DNA of 64,000 bases from Candidatus Leptofilum proximum (GTDB lineage: Bacteria; Chloroflexota; Anaerolineae; Promineifilales; Promineifilaceae), in the NCBI GenBank assembly GCA_016710325.1, contig JADJXK010000002.1, positions 744,001-808,000 on the forward strand, written 5' to 3'. Within the stretch, counting starts at the first letter, position 1. The number at the start of each line of letters is the position of its first letter. Under the pieces are notes generated by a model, which worked only from the letters and a program-made list of their open reading frames with translations, ran no database searches and was not told the origin of the DNA. A program made the translations under genes and the position numbers. This document shows positions 7,690-15,566 of this stretch, in pieces.

Positions 7690-8196
7690 ATGGGCAAGCG
7701 AAATTATCTAATCGAGGGCGTCTCCGGCACGGGCAAAACCTCGGTCTGTCACGAGCTGCGCCGACGTGGTTACGCCGCCCTCAACAGCGATCGCGACCTG
7801 CGCCAACATACAGACCCCGCAACGGGCGAGCGGCTCATCACCTTTTCCTCCCCCGAACTCAGACACGCCGGAAATCTTTGGGATGTGGAAAAAGTGAGAC
7901 GGTTGGCCGCCAATCAGGACGACGAAGTCACTTTCTTCTGCGGTGGTTCGCGCAATTTCCACGAGTTCATCGACGTTTTTGACCAAGTTTTCGTCTTAGA
8001 CGTTGATGTTGACACACTCAATGAACGGCTCGACAACCGCCCGGAGGATGATTGGGGCAAGAGCCAGAGCGAGCGGGAACTCATCCTGCGGCTACACGCC
8101 ACCAAAGAAGACATCCCCAGCGATGGCATCGTCATCGATGCCACCCAGCCGCTTGTTCGCGTCGTGGACGAAATCCTGAGCCATGTCGAGGCTTAG
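7690..8196 (+). CDS. P-loop ATPase / nucleoside-kinase-like protein
   Basis: 168 residues beginning with a short strand and a Walker A loop (GVSGTGKTS, residues 10-18), followed by an adenylate/shikimate-kinase-like layout: a substrate region (ALNSDRDLRQH), a FCGGSRNFHEF segment, FDQVFVLDVD as the third strand, and an Arg-rich lid (LDNRPEDDWGKSQSERE). It is probably a small-molecule kinase of unknown substrate. AAGGTAAG just upstream is the ribosome-binding site. It is bracketed by palindromic repeats R1 and R2 and lies with the nucleotidyltransferase in the cargo between leader copies 1 and 2. Confidence 0.75.
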   Translation: MGKRNYLIEGVSGTGKTSVCHELRRRGYAALNSDRDLRQHTDPATGERLITFSSPELRHAGNLWDVEKVRRLAANQDDEVTFFCGGSRNFHEFIDVFDQVFVLDVDVDTLNERLDNRPEDDWGKSQSERELILRLHATKEDIPSDGIVIDATQPLVRVVDEILSHVEA

Positions 8197-8221
8197 GCAA
8201 CCTTGGGCCTTCAGGGTTTCG

Positions 8222-8292
8222 TGAGGCCTGGCGTGAAACGTGAAGCGTGAAACGTAACGCCTTTCTGGTCACGTTTCACGCTTCACGGATTG
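8222..8292. repeat. Palindromic repeat R2 (GTGAAAC family)
   Basis: Left arm 8231-8255 and right arm 8271-8287 share a 17-bp perfect complement built from CGTGAAA words, around a loop ending in TTTCTGG. Same family as R1, R3, R4 and R5. It lies directly after the P-loop gene. Confidence 0.9.
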
Positions 8293-8335
8293 TAAAGTGG
8301 CTCGGCGGGCCGTCTGCCTTTGAATAAAAAACCCG

Positions 8336-8470
8336 TCGCCGCCTCCCGGCAAAAGTGATAACATACGCGCCAACTCGACAACCCATTCCACCATGAAGGA
8401 ACACCCCTATGCGACTGATTGTAGATGGACGGCCGATTTCATCAAATCTGGTGACTCCCTGCTCAGCGCT
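8336..8470 (+). pseudogene. Copy 2 of the sarcosine-oxidase alpha 5' region
   Basis: Aligns with copy 1 over the leader (GCAAAAGTGATAACATAC at about 8350) and with the functional gene over the first roughly 20 codons (ATG at 8409; MRLIVDGRP, then diverged). The alpha reading frame is soon lost and ends at a TAA near 8503. An upstream in-frame ATG at 8393 instead leads into the pentapeptide-like gene. Confidence 0.85.
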
Positions 8471-9421
8471 CCACATAACAAAGACGTCACAGATATTTTA
8501 TTAAACAGATTTTATACAGAACTGGACTACGACGTAATTAATGCCCTAATCATGTCACTCTCCCAAGTTAACACAGAGGATGAAATCGTTTATGTATCGC
8601 AAAAATTATTGGATATAAATAGAAATTTTGTTATCCAAAAGTTACCGATACGAGAAAGAAGAAAAATAATAAGAGATATTTACTGGGATTTGGAAGCAAA
8701 ATACTTGGGGCGGCTCAGGATATTCGAAACACAAAAATCTGCTGATGCTGACAATGAAGAACATAATTTGTCACTTTATCAGCCAGAATATTTGGATGAA
8801 AAACGTGACGAATATCTACATTACCATGATTTATTAGAGTATAAGTTAGCTTGGCATAAACAAATGGTCTCAGATGCATTAGGTATGTCACTGCTGCAAG
8901 CGAGTAGACGAGGCTTAACGAAAAAACTTGAATTGACCTTGTACGGAAATTCAATAAGCTATTCACAGTTTTACGACATTTACTTAAATCAACTGATCAT
9001 TCGATTTTCAGATTTCATATCAACGTCTTTACAAGAGGTTTCATCTTCCGAAACATTAATTTTTAGCTCCTTTTTTGACAAAAGCACAATCCGTAGATGT
9101 AATTTCAGAAATGGCAAAATAAGCAACGTTGAATTTATAAATACAAAATTAGACACAATAAAATTTGAAAATGTTGAGTTTGAAGATGTTTACTTTTTGG
9201 GGGTTGAATTAAATCATTGCGATTTCACAAGTGTCCGAGGTCTAAATCCAGCTTTGTTTTACAAATGCAAGATTACCGCTCCTTGTAAATTTGATGATGA
9301 ATTTGACGATTCACTCATAAATTCTGTAACGAAGGAGCAACTACTTTTTGATCTAGAGAGTTCCCCACGATCTCTTTTCGGCAAATGGTTAATTACAGAA
9401 ACAGTAAACAAATTGGACTAA
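8393..9421 (+). CDS. Pentapeptide-repeat-like protein with a captured N-terminus
   Basis: 342 residues as drawn from ATG 8393. The C-terminal third has right-handed quadrilateral helix character (FSSFFDKSTIRRCNF, NVEFINTKL, IKFENVEFEDVYF, CDFTSV), so a pentapeptide-repeat region covers about residues 220-295. The N-terminal two thirds are helical and unrecognised. The first about 26 residues are encoded by the duplicated alpha-subunit 5' region read in another frame. The true start may therefore be ATG 8552, or the gene may be a 5'-truncated import joined to a new leader. The body is strongly AT-rich, unlike its neighbours, and lacks ACGGCCGT. Confidence 0.7.
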   Translation: MKEHPYATDCRWTADFIKSGDSLLSAPHNKDVTDILLNRFYTELDYDVINALIMSLSQVNTEDEIVYVSQKLLDINRNFVIQKLPIRERRKIIRDIYWDLEAKYLGRLRIFETQKSADADNEEHNLSLYQPEYLDEKRDEYLHYHDLLEYKLAWHKQMVSDALGMSLLQASRRGLTKKLELTLYGNSISYSQFYDIYLNQLIIRFSDFISTSLQEVSSSETLIFSSFFDKSTIRRCNFRNGKISNVEFINTKLDTIKFENVEFEDVYFLGVELNHCDFTSVRGLNPALFYKCKITAPCKFDDEFDDSLINSVTKEQLLFDLESSPRSLFGKWLITETVNKLD

Positions 9422-9423
9422 CC

Positions 9424-9519
9424 TGAAGGAACACCCTTATGCGACTGATCGTAGATGGACGGCCGTATCCCTTCGAACCCGGTGACTCCCTGCTCATCGC
9501 CATGCTGCGCGCCGGTATT
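9424..9519 (+). repeat. Copy 3 of the alpha-subunit 5' region (functional gene start)
   Basis: This is the third copy of the segment at 6796-6949 and 8336-8470. It begins only at TGAAGGA, so it keeps the ribosome-binding site but has lost the promoter-like leader. The pentapeptide gene's TAA (9419-9421) ends 2 nt before it. Confidence 0.85.
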
Positions 9520-11640
9520 CAGCCCACTGGCGGGGGCTGCCTCTGCCTGGGCGGCGACTGCAACAACTGCCTGGCCACCGTCGATGGCGTCAGCTATGTG
9601 CGCACCTGCCAGACGGCCGCTAAGCCGGGCACCGTGGTTGAGCGCCACCATTTGCAAAAGTACCCACCCCTGCCTACCGAAGACCGCGTGATGCCCGCCG
9701 TGCCCGCACGTAATCTGTTTTGCGACGTGGTCGTCATCGGTGCGGGCGAATCGGGGCAAACGGCCGCTGCCGCCGCCGAAGCGCAGGGCAAACAGGTCAT
9801 CGTCCTGGACGCCGCCCACGGCCAGGAAGCGATTGGCATCTACCCCGGCCCGCTGGTTGTGGCCCGCACCGACGCCCAAATGCTGCACATCCACGCCCAC
9901 GACGAAATCATCGTGGCCACCGGCGCGGCGGAAATTATGCCCATCGTGCCCGGCTCGGAACTGGCCGGGCTGCTCACCAGCCGCGCCGCCGCAACGCTGG
10001 CCCAGGCGGGCCTGGACCTGGGGCGCATCGTCGCCGTCGGCACCCCGCCCACTGGGCTGGAGGTTGAGCAGGCCGATGGGGAACTGGTGCGCTTTGAGGG
10101 GGCAAACGGCCGTCTCCACACCGTCGTCACCCAAACAGAAGATGGCACAGAACACCGGTATGACTGCGATACGGCCGTCCTTGGCCTCGGCCTGCATCCG
10201 CGCAATGCCCTGCTGCGCATGGGGCACGATCTGCCCGTGCGCGCTGTGGGCGACGCCGCCCGCGACTCCGACATCCCCGCCTGCCCCAAGGAAGGCATGG
10301 TGTGCCCCTGCGAAGGTGTCTCTGCGGCCGACCTGGAAACAATTTGGGCGCAGGGGTTCCACGAGATGGAGCTGGTCAAGCGGGCCACGCTGGCCGGGAC
10401 CGGCACCTGCCAGGGCTCGGTCTGCCTGCCCTACCTGCGCAGCTTTTTGCTGGAAAAAGGCAAAACGCTCCAGCCGTCGTTTACCGCCCGGCCAGTCACC
10501 CGGCAGCTCACCATGGGCGAAGTGGCGGCGGGGGCACACCATCACGCCACCGCCCGCACCGCGCTGGACGCGGAGCACCGCCGCCTGGGAGCGCAGATGG
10601 AGCGCAGCGGCGGCTGGTGGCGGCCCTGGACCTACGGCGATCCCGACGGCGAATATTGGGCCGTGCGTGAAGCAGTCTCCATCATGGACGTGAGCACGCT
10701 GGGCAAGATGATCGTCTCCGGCCCGGACGCGCTGCCGATTTTGGAACGGCTCTATCCCACCCAGGTGTCCACGATTAAAGACGGCCGTTCCCGCTACGTT
10801 CTCCTGCTCAACGAACGCGGCTACGTTTTCGACGACGGCCTGATTTGCAGAGAGAGCGACACGCGCTACACGCTCACCTTCACCAGCGGCGGCGTCAGCC
10901 ACGCCGAGATGTGGCTGCGCGACTGGGCCGCCAGCTGGGGCCTGGACGTGCGCATCCTGCACCAGACAATGTCCCTGGGCGCCATCAACGTCACCGGCCC
11001 GCTGGCCAAAAAGCTGCTGGCCAAAGCCGGGCTGGACAATCCACCGGGCTGGCTGGGGCACAACAAAGCCGAGGTGGCGGGCGTGCCCTGTCATATCTTC
11101 CGCCTCAGCTTCACCGGCGAGCTGTCTTACGAACTGCACCACCCGGCCGAACATTCCGTGCACCTGTGGCACACGCTGCTGGAATTGGGGCAAGAATTGG
11201 GGATACGGCCGCACGGCCTGCAGGCGCTGGTCCGGCTGCGGCTGGAAAAAGGGCACGTGCTCGTGGGGCAGGACACCGATTTCGACTCGACGCCGCGCCG
11301 CATTCACCACGAATGGGCCGTGCGCCTGGACAAACCCGATTTTATTGGCCGCCACGCCGTCATCCGCACCAACCGGGTGCCGCTGGACAAGCTGCTGGTT
11401 GGCCTGGAAATGGACAGCAAGCCCGCACCGATTGAAGGCGCAGTAATCCGCTACAACGGCGACTTTGCCGGGCATATCACCTCCAGCACCTGGTCGCCCG
11501 TGCTGAACAAAGTGGTGATGATGGGCTGGCTCTACCATTTTGATGGTGTTTTGCCTGAGGAAGTGACGGTAGACGGCCGTACCGCCCGCCGTGTACCCGT
11601 TCCGTTTTACGACAAGGAGGCCGCCCGTGCCCGCGCTTAA
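9439..11640 (+). CDS. soxA: Sarcosine oxidase alpha subunit-like protein
   Basis: 733 residues with the heterotetrameric sarcosine-oxidase alpha layout. Residues 1-60 are a Fer2-type [2Fe-2S] domain (Cys 34, 36, 41, 44, 57). A dinucleotide-binding fold follows (GAGESG at 101-106; IYPGPLVVAR; IIVATGA). A BFD-like Cys cluster (282, 289, 291, 324, 329) comes next, then a GcvT-type folate-binding domain from about 395 to the end. The family oxidises N-methyl amines or related amino acids and passes the C1 unit to folate; the exact substrate is unknown. It is shorter than classical alpha subunits (about 960 residues). It heads a soxA-G-B-D cluster and lost its leader through insertions upstream. 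GAAGGA precedes the ATG. Confidence 0.88.
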   Translation: MRLIVDGRPYPFEPGDSLLIAMLRAGIQPTGGGCLCLGGDCNNCLATVDGVSYVRTCQTAAKPGTVVERHHLQKYPPLPTEDRVMPAVPARNLFCDVVVIGAGESGQTAAAAAEAQGKQVIVLDAAHGQEAIGIYPGPLVVARTDAQMLHIHAHDEIIVATGAAEIMPIVPGSELAGLLTSRAAATLAQAGLDLGRIVAVGTPPTGLEVEQADGELVRFEGANGRLHTVVTQTEDGTEHRYDCDTAVLGLGLHPRNALLRMGHDLPVRAVGDAARDSDIPACPKEGMVCPCEGVSAADLETIWAQGFHEMELVKRATLAGTGTCQGSVCLPYLRSFLLEKGKTLQPSFTARPVTRQLTMGEVAAGAHHHATARTALDAEHRRLGAQMERSGGWWRPWTYGDPDGEYWAVREAVSIMDVSTLGKMIVSGPDALPILERLYPTQVSTIKDGRSRYVLLLNERGYVFDDGLICRESDTRYTLTFTSGGVSHAEMWLRDWAASWGLDVRILHQTMSLGAINVTGPLAKKLLAKAGLDNPPGWLGHNKAEVAGVPCHIFRLSFTGELSYELHHPAEHSVHLWHTLLELGQELGIRPHGLQALVRLRLEKGHVLVGQDTDFDSTPRRIHHEWAVRLDKPDFIGRHAVIRTNRVPLDKLLVGLEMDSKPAPIEGAVIRYNGDFAGHITSSTWSPVLNKVVMMGWLYHFDGVLPEEVTVDGRTARRVPVPFYDKEAARARA

Positions 11641-12022
11641 ACGCATCGCCGCCACGCGCATCGTGGCCACACCCGCCGCCCTGGACACCGCCGACATTCC
11701 GCAAAGCTCCCTGGCGCTGCGCTTTGCCCCCGACGAGCTGTTTGTCACCCCGCCGCTGCAAGACGAAGCGGTCATTCTGGTCCACGACCCCCACGCCATT
11801 GTCATCGGCGAGGGTGGTTTTGCCGGGACCTGGCTGCCCGCCGCAGCCGCCGCCGAGTTTTTGGCGCGAAATTGTACGTGGCAAGTGCCAAACGGCCGTC
11901 CCGCCTTTGCCCAGGGCGCCGTCGCCGGTATCCCCACCAAGCTCTGGCTGGAGGACGACCAGGTGCTGTTCATCGTCCCCGCGCCCTATGCTCATGATTT
12001 CGCCGAACGAATGGGAGATTGA
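11627..12022 (+). CDS. Small sarcosine-oxidase gamma-like subunit
   Basis: 131 residues. GTG 11627 was chosen because AGGAGG lies at 11615-11620; it overlaps the end of soxA by 14 nt. An earlier in-frame GTG at 11591 lacks such a site. The chain (PQSSLALRFAPDELFV; WLPAAAAAEFLARN; GIPTKLWLEDDQVLFIVPAPYAHDF) has the Ala/Leu-rich alpha-beta look of the GcvT-related SoxG family, but it is shorter than usual and I assign it mainly by position between alpha and beta. It may be a reduced gamma subunit. Confidence 0.55.
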   Translation: MPALKRIAATRIVATPAALDTADIPQSSLALRFAPDELFVTPPLQDEAVILVHDPHAIVIGEGGFAGTWLPAAAAAEFLARNCTWQVPNGRPAFAQGAVAGIPTKLWLEDDQVLFIVPAPYAHDFAERMGD

Positions 12023-12028
12023 AGAATG

Positions 12029-12101
12029 GGACACAGATAAACACAGATGAACGCAGATTCTTCTTTTATCTGTGAAAATCTGTGTTCATCAGTGTCCAAA
12101 T
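12029..12101. repeat. Word-tandem inverted repeat (ACACAGAT family), locus C1
   Basis: The left arm is built from (A)CACAGATnnA words and the right arm from complementary ATCTGTGnn words, meeting at a TTCTTTT centre. It sits inside the sox cluster between the gamma-like gene and soxB. Related loci are at 30985-31045 and 62643-62705. Confidence 0.8.
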
Positions 12102-12108
12102 CAATAAC

Positions 12109-13317
12109 ATGAACGAATTCCAGGAAAAACAAGTCAACTTCAAATGGGTCGAGCCGAAGAAAAGTTACGACGTGATCATCATCGGCGGGGGTGGGCATGG
12201 GCTGGCGACAGCCTACTACCTGGCCACGCGGCACAACATCACCAACGTGGCCGTGCTGGAGCGTAAGTACATCGGCGGGGGCAATTCGGGGCGCAACACC
12301 ACCGTCATCCGGGCCAACTACGGCATCCCGGAGGCGGTGCGCTTTTACCAGCGCAGCCTGGAGCTGTACCAGACGCTGGAGCAAGAAACCGGCCGCTGGA
12401 TGATGCACAAGCAAAAGGGCATTTTGTGGATGGCCCACAGCGAAGCGGCCGTACGCCAGGAAATGGCCCGCGCCGAGATCAACACTGCCTTTGGCGCCAA
12501 AACGGAATACGTCACCCCCAAACAAATTCACGAAATTTGTCCCGAGGTGGACCTGACTGGCGGCGGTGTCTGGCCAGTCATGGGCGGCTCGTACCACCCG
12601 GAAGCGGCCACGGCCCGGCACGATCGCGTCAACTGGGCCCTGGCCGAAGGGGCGATGAAGCATGGGGTGCATGTGCATCAGGGTACGGCCGTTACCAACC
12701 TCATCACATCTGGCAGCCGCGTCATCGGTGTAGAAACCACTGCTGGCCCGATGCACGCCAACGTGGTGATGAGCGCCGTGGGCGGCCACGTCACCAGCCT
12801 GGCAGCGATGGCCGGGCTGCGCCTACCCATCCGCACCCATCCGCTGCAAGCGTTTGTCACCAACCATTACGAGCAGAAATTCCACCCCATCGTCGCCTCC
12901 ACCAGCCTGCTTTTTTACGTCTCGCAAACGGCACGGGGCGAAATGCTCGTCGGGGCTGAGATTGATCGCCAGCCCAGCTACTCGTACCGCTCCGGCCATC
13001 ACTTTTTGCAGACCTGTTCACATCGCGCCATCACCCTGCTGCCCTTCATGCGCCAGCTGCGAGTGCTGCGCCAGTGGACCGGCGTCTGCGACATGAGCCC
13101 GGATTATTCGCCCATCATGGGCTTTACCGGGGTGGATGGCTTTGTCATCACCACCGGTTGGGGCACCTGGGGCTTCAAAGCCATTCCGGCGGGCGGCGAG
13201 CAGATGGCCCAACTCATCGCCACCGGCCAGACGCCGGAGCTGATTGCCCCGTTCAGCCTGTCCCGCTTCGCCCACGACCGCACGAAAGCGGATCGGGGAT
13301 CGGCGGGGACGCACTGA
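12109..13317 (+). CDS. soxB: Sarcosine oxidase beta subunit-like FAD oxidase
   Basis: 402 residues from ATG 12109. An in-frame ATG at 12082 lies inside the spacer repeat, so I reject it. Residues 21-45 form the FAD-binding fold (DVIIIGGGGHGLATAYYL), followed by a D-amino-acid-oxidase/SoxB-type substrate domain with NSGRNTTVIRANYG (flavin contact region), the PEAATARHDRV segment, and a C-terminal SPDYSPIMGF / TGWGTWGFKAIPAGG nucleotide loop. It is the flavoprotein that oxidises sarcosine-like amines in the tetramer. It is flanked by word-tandem repeats on both sides, yet gene order and strand indicate one operon. Confidence 0.88.
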   Translation: MNEFQEKQVNFKWVEPKKSYDVIIIGGGGHGLATAYYLATRHNITNVAVLERKYIGGGNSGRNTTVIRANYGIPEAVRFYQRSLELYQTLEQETGRWMMHKQKGILWMAHSEAAVRQEMARAEINTAFGAKTEYVTPKQIHEICPEVDLTGGGVWPVMGGSYHPEAATARHDRVNWALAEGAMKHGVHVHQGTAVTNLITSGSRVIGVETTAGPMHANVVMSAVGGHVTSLAAMAGLRLPIRTHPLQAFVTNHYEQKFHPIVASTSLLFYVSQTARGEMLVGAEIDRQPSYSYRSGHHFLQTCSHRAITLLPFMRQLRVLRQWTGVCDMSPDYSPIMGFTGVDGFVITTGWGTWGFKAIPAGGEQMAQLIATGQTPELIAPFSLSRFAHDRTKADRGSAGTH

Positions 13318-13318
13318 C

Positions 13319-13416
13319 GGTAATCGGTAAACGGTAATGTCGCTGCGCAACCGCTTCGCGTACGGTAAACGGTTCACCGATTACCGATAACGGATAACGG
13401 ATTACCGATCACGAGG
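13319..13416. repeat. Word-tandem inverted repeat (GGTAATC family), locus B1
   Basis: The left arm (GGTAATCGGTAAACGGTAA) is mirrored by the right arm (ACCGATTACCGATAACGG and onward). It lies between soxB and soxD and ends at the ribosome-binding site of soxD. A second locus of the family is at 50672-50762. Confidence 0.8.
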
Positions 13417-13424
13417 AGGAAAAC

Positions 13425-13658
13425 ATGAGCATCCAAATCCCCTGCCCACACTGCGGTAAACGGCCGCTTGAAGAGTTTGTTTTTGGCGAAATCCTGGCGG
13501 TGCCGGAGCACATCACTGACCCGGACGAGCGCGACCTGGACCGGGCATTTATGCACAATAACCCGGAAGGCCCGCAGCGCGAGGCGTGGTTCCACACCTA
13601 CGGCTGCCGCCGCTGGGTCACCCTCACCCGTGACACCCGCACGGACAAAATTTTATAA
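13425..13658 (+). CDS. soxD: Sarcosine oxidase delta subunit-like zinc protein
   Basis: 77 residues; the family is normally about 90. N-terminal CPHCG (Cys 7, Cys 10) and a later YGCRRW provide zinc-ligand type residues, and the HTYGCRRWVTLTRDT ending is typical of SoxD. It is the small structural subunit that completes the alpha-beta-gamma-delta enzyme. GAGGAGG (13413-13419) precedes the ATG. Confidence 0.88.
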   Translation: MSIQIPCPHCGKRPLEEFVFGEILAVPEHITDPDERDLDRAFMHNNPEGPQREAWFHTYGCRRWVTLTRDTRTDKIL

Positions 13659-13700
13659 AAGAGGGCAACCATAGAAACATCTTTCTGGGTTCTCATTTGG

Positions 13701-14153
13701 TTGGCGCTCATTTATGTTCCGCGTGCCGCCTATGCCGGGGTTCGGTGGATGGATTTGGACGCCTTTTTAAACACGCAACCGAAGCGCGAGTGGATATTCA
13801 GCGCCTATCAGTTTATTCTGATCCTGTGGCTTCCTCTATCCGCCATAACAATGGCTAACCGTTTCCAGGATAATTCTACATTTCAGTTCTATTTATTTGT
13901 TTTTTTTGTGCCAGTTATGGGTGCAGGGTTTTTGAAGGGGCTAATCGAATTAACGTCTGGAATTAGTTGGTTTTATGGGTGGAGAATCTCAACCGAGCCT
14001 ATTATTCGACTGTGGCCTTTGAGACGAAGTGTTTTCAAAGTTGCTTGGTACCATTTCACATTGGAGCCAAAACGTGTTCGGCTAGTAGGAATGATTCGAC
14101 TTGTGCTTAATACGGCCGTTCTCATCACCCTTCTTGTCATCCAACTTTTTTAG
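13701..14153 (+). CDS. Membrane protein of unknown function, start uncertain
   Basis: About 150 residues with three or four hydrophobic segments (YQFILILWLPLSAITM, FQFYLFVFFVPVMGAGFLKG, IRLVLNTAVLITLLVIQLF). The frame is open from 13659 but has no ATG near its natural beginning. TTG 13701 is the first standard start, but translation from an ATA at 13671, after AGAGGG, would add a further membrane segment (ETSFWVLIWLALIYVP). The start may be a rare ATA or a mutated ATG. The gene follows soxD closely and is AT-richer than it. Confidence 0.55.
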   Translation: MALIYVPRAAYAGVRWMDLDAFLNTQPKREWIFSAYQFILILWLPLSAITMANRFQDNSTFQFYLFVFFVPVMGAGFLKGLIELTSGISWFYGWRISTEPIIRLWPLRRSVFKVAWYHFTLEPKRVRLVGMIRLVLNTAVLITLLVIQLF

Positions 14154-14244
14154 GAACACAGAGTTTCACAGAGGTGGCACAGAGGTTCACAGAGAAAGGC
14201 AAATTCTCTGCGCTCTCACTTTTTCTCTCCGTTCTCTGTGTCCC
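14154..14244. repeat. Word-tandem inverted repeat (CACAGAG family), locus D1
   Basis: CACAGAG words on the left (14158-14195) face complementary CTCTGYG words on the right (14205-14240). It lies between convergent genes, and the last about 10 codons of the HD gene (stop at 14216) are written in the repeat. The second locus is at 49786-49840. Confidence 0.8.
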
Positions 14245-14875
14245 GCTTGTTTAATTCTGCCAGCTCACGACTCAAGTTTTTGTAAACGGCCGTATCCCTC
14301 AATTCTCGCATCCACGCCGTCAAATAAAACGGGGAACGTGCCAGGAATTTTTGCAAGACGGCCGTTCGCCCCACCACGTACGCCGCATCCGGCACAAAGC
14401 TGTACTCCTGCCGGATGGCTCGGGCATAGGCGTCGTACTGGGCGGGCGGCGCACTGAGAATGGCCAGGTCAGCGTCCAGGATTACCCACACGTCGGGATC
14501 ATCGGCGGCGGCTTCATGCGTTTGGGTGGCCAGGATGAGGCCACGCACTTTGGCTAGCAGATCGTCCGGCACACCCAGCGGCAGCAGCACCGCATCGGCG
14601 TAAGCGGCGCTTTGCGCCTCGTTGTCACTGCGGCGCGGGTCGTACACCACGTCGTGAAACCACAGGGCAAGCTGAACGGCCGTAAAATCCGTCGCCACCT
14701 CTTGCAATTGCTCAGCAATCGCTAAAGCGTGCTGAATGTGATTGAGATTGTGGTAAAAACGGCCGCTTTCCCCATAAGCCGCCGCCAGCCCCCGCCAAAC
14801 TTCTTCAGCGTCAGGTTCACCAATCCCCAACCTGAGCGCCAGATTAAACCACCGAACCCGCAGCAAATTACTCAA
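14216..14875 (-). CDS. HD-domain metal-dependent phosphohydrolase-like protein
   Basis: 219 residues of the predicted HD-superfamily group COG4339. YHNLNHI (41-47), FHDVVYD (73-79) and a later ILDADLAIL supply the metal-binding His and Asp residues. The physiological substrate is unknown. The TTG start at 14875 directly abuts the TAA of the DinB gene, so the two are probably co-transcribed and translationally linked. The C-terminal tail reads into the CACAGAG repeat, which may have extended or replaced the original end. Confidence 0.85.
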   Translation of the reverse strand: MSNLLRVRWFNLALRLGIGEPDAEEVWRGLAAAYGESGRFYHNLNHIQHALAIAEQLQEVATDFTAVQLALWFHDVVYDPRRSDNEAQSAAYADAVLLPLGVPDDLLAKVRGLILATQTHEAAADDPDVWVILDADLAILSAPPAQYDAYARAIRQEYSFVPDAAYVVGRTAVLQKFLARSPFYLTAWMRELRDTAVYKNLSRELAELNKRDTENGEKK

Positions 14876-15448
14876 TTACCCGCCGCGGGCTTCCCTGGCC
14901 TGGGCAATCACCTTTTTAATCTGGGCCAGGTGCCCCTGGTCGTGGCTCAAACCCAAAACAAAACGCACCAGGGCGTTAATCTCGCCAATTCGTTCACTTT
15001 GGCGAACATTGTCGAGATGCGGCTCATCGGGCCACATCTCCAGGCTGGCCAGGCGCATCCGGCGGCTTTCTTCCAGCCGCTGGCGGCACTGTTCGACGGT
15101 TTGCATCGTCTGCCAGGGGATTTCACTGCGGGAACGGCCGTCACGCACCACCCCCCGCGCCATCTCCGCCGCCAGCGCCGCACTCTCCTCCGACGAGGCC
15201 GACACGTGGGCAATCAAATGCCCCAAGTTCCAGGCCAGGTCCACATCCGCCTTGTCCTCGGCATACGGATCGTTGGCATCGGGGTCAGACGGCACAAAAA
15301 CCACATCTGCATCGGTACAGCCAGCCAGCAGGCTGAGCTGGTAATTGATCATCTCATTTGTCAAATCGCGTAAATCCGCCACGGTCAAACCGGCCACCAA
15401 GTCGGCATAGCTCAGTTCCTTGCTGCGAACGGCCGTAAAATCTAACAT
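14876..15448 (-). CDS. DinB-family protein
   Basis: 190 residues, four-helix-bundle DinB_2 type. Conserved His-containing helices are visible: WNLGHLIAHVSAS near residues 73-85 and GLSHDQGHLAQIKKV near the end, which give the three-His metal site typical of DinB/YfiT proteins. Members include thiol-S-transferases; the specific role here is unknown. AAGGATGAG precedes the ATG. First gene of a two-gene operon with the HD protein. Confidence 0.8.
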   Translation of the reverse strand: MLDFTAVRSKELSYADLVAGLTVADLRDLTNEMINYQLSLLAGCTDADVVFVPSDPDANDPYAEDKADVDLAWNLGHLIAHVSASSEESAALAAEMARGVVRDGRSRSEIPWQTMQTVEQCRQRLEESRRMRLASLEMWPDEPHLDNVRQSERIGEINALVRFVLGLSHDQGHLAQIKKVIAQAREARGG

Positions 15449-15503
15449 CGTCTCATCCTTTGTATGATTGGTCTTGGGAAATTCGGGGAATCAAACCATC
15501 AAT

Positions 15504-15561
15504 GAAGCGTGAAACGTGAAACGTGATAAGAGCAATTCACGTTTCACGCTTCACGTTTCAC
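15504..15561. repeat. Palindromic repeat R3 (GTGAAAC family)
   Basis: Inner arms of GTGAAAC words around a 10-nt loop. The loop lacks the TCTGG motif shared by R1, R2, R4 and R5. It lies between the DinB gene start and the 3' end of the Ser/Thr kinase gene. Confidence 0.85.
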
Positions 15562-15566
15562 TCGCC

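Noticed and set aside
9418..11973. 851-codon open frame on the minus strand, antisense to soxA
   Set aside because: It follows from GC-biased codon use of soxA on the other strand; the product is Gly/Ala/His/Gln-rich with no domain, and soxA motifs are convincing.
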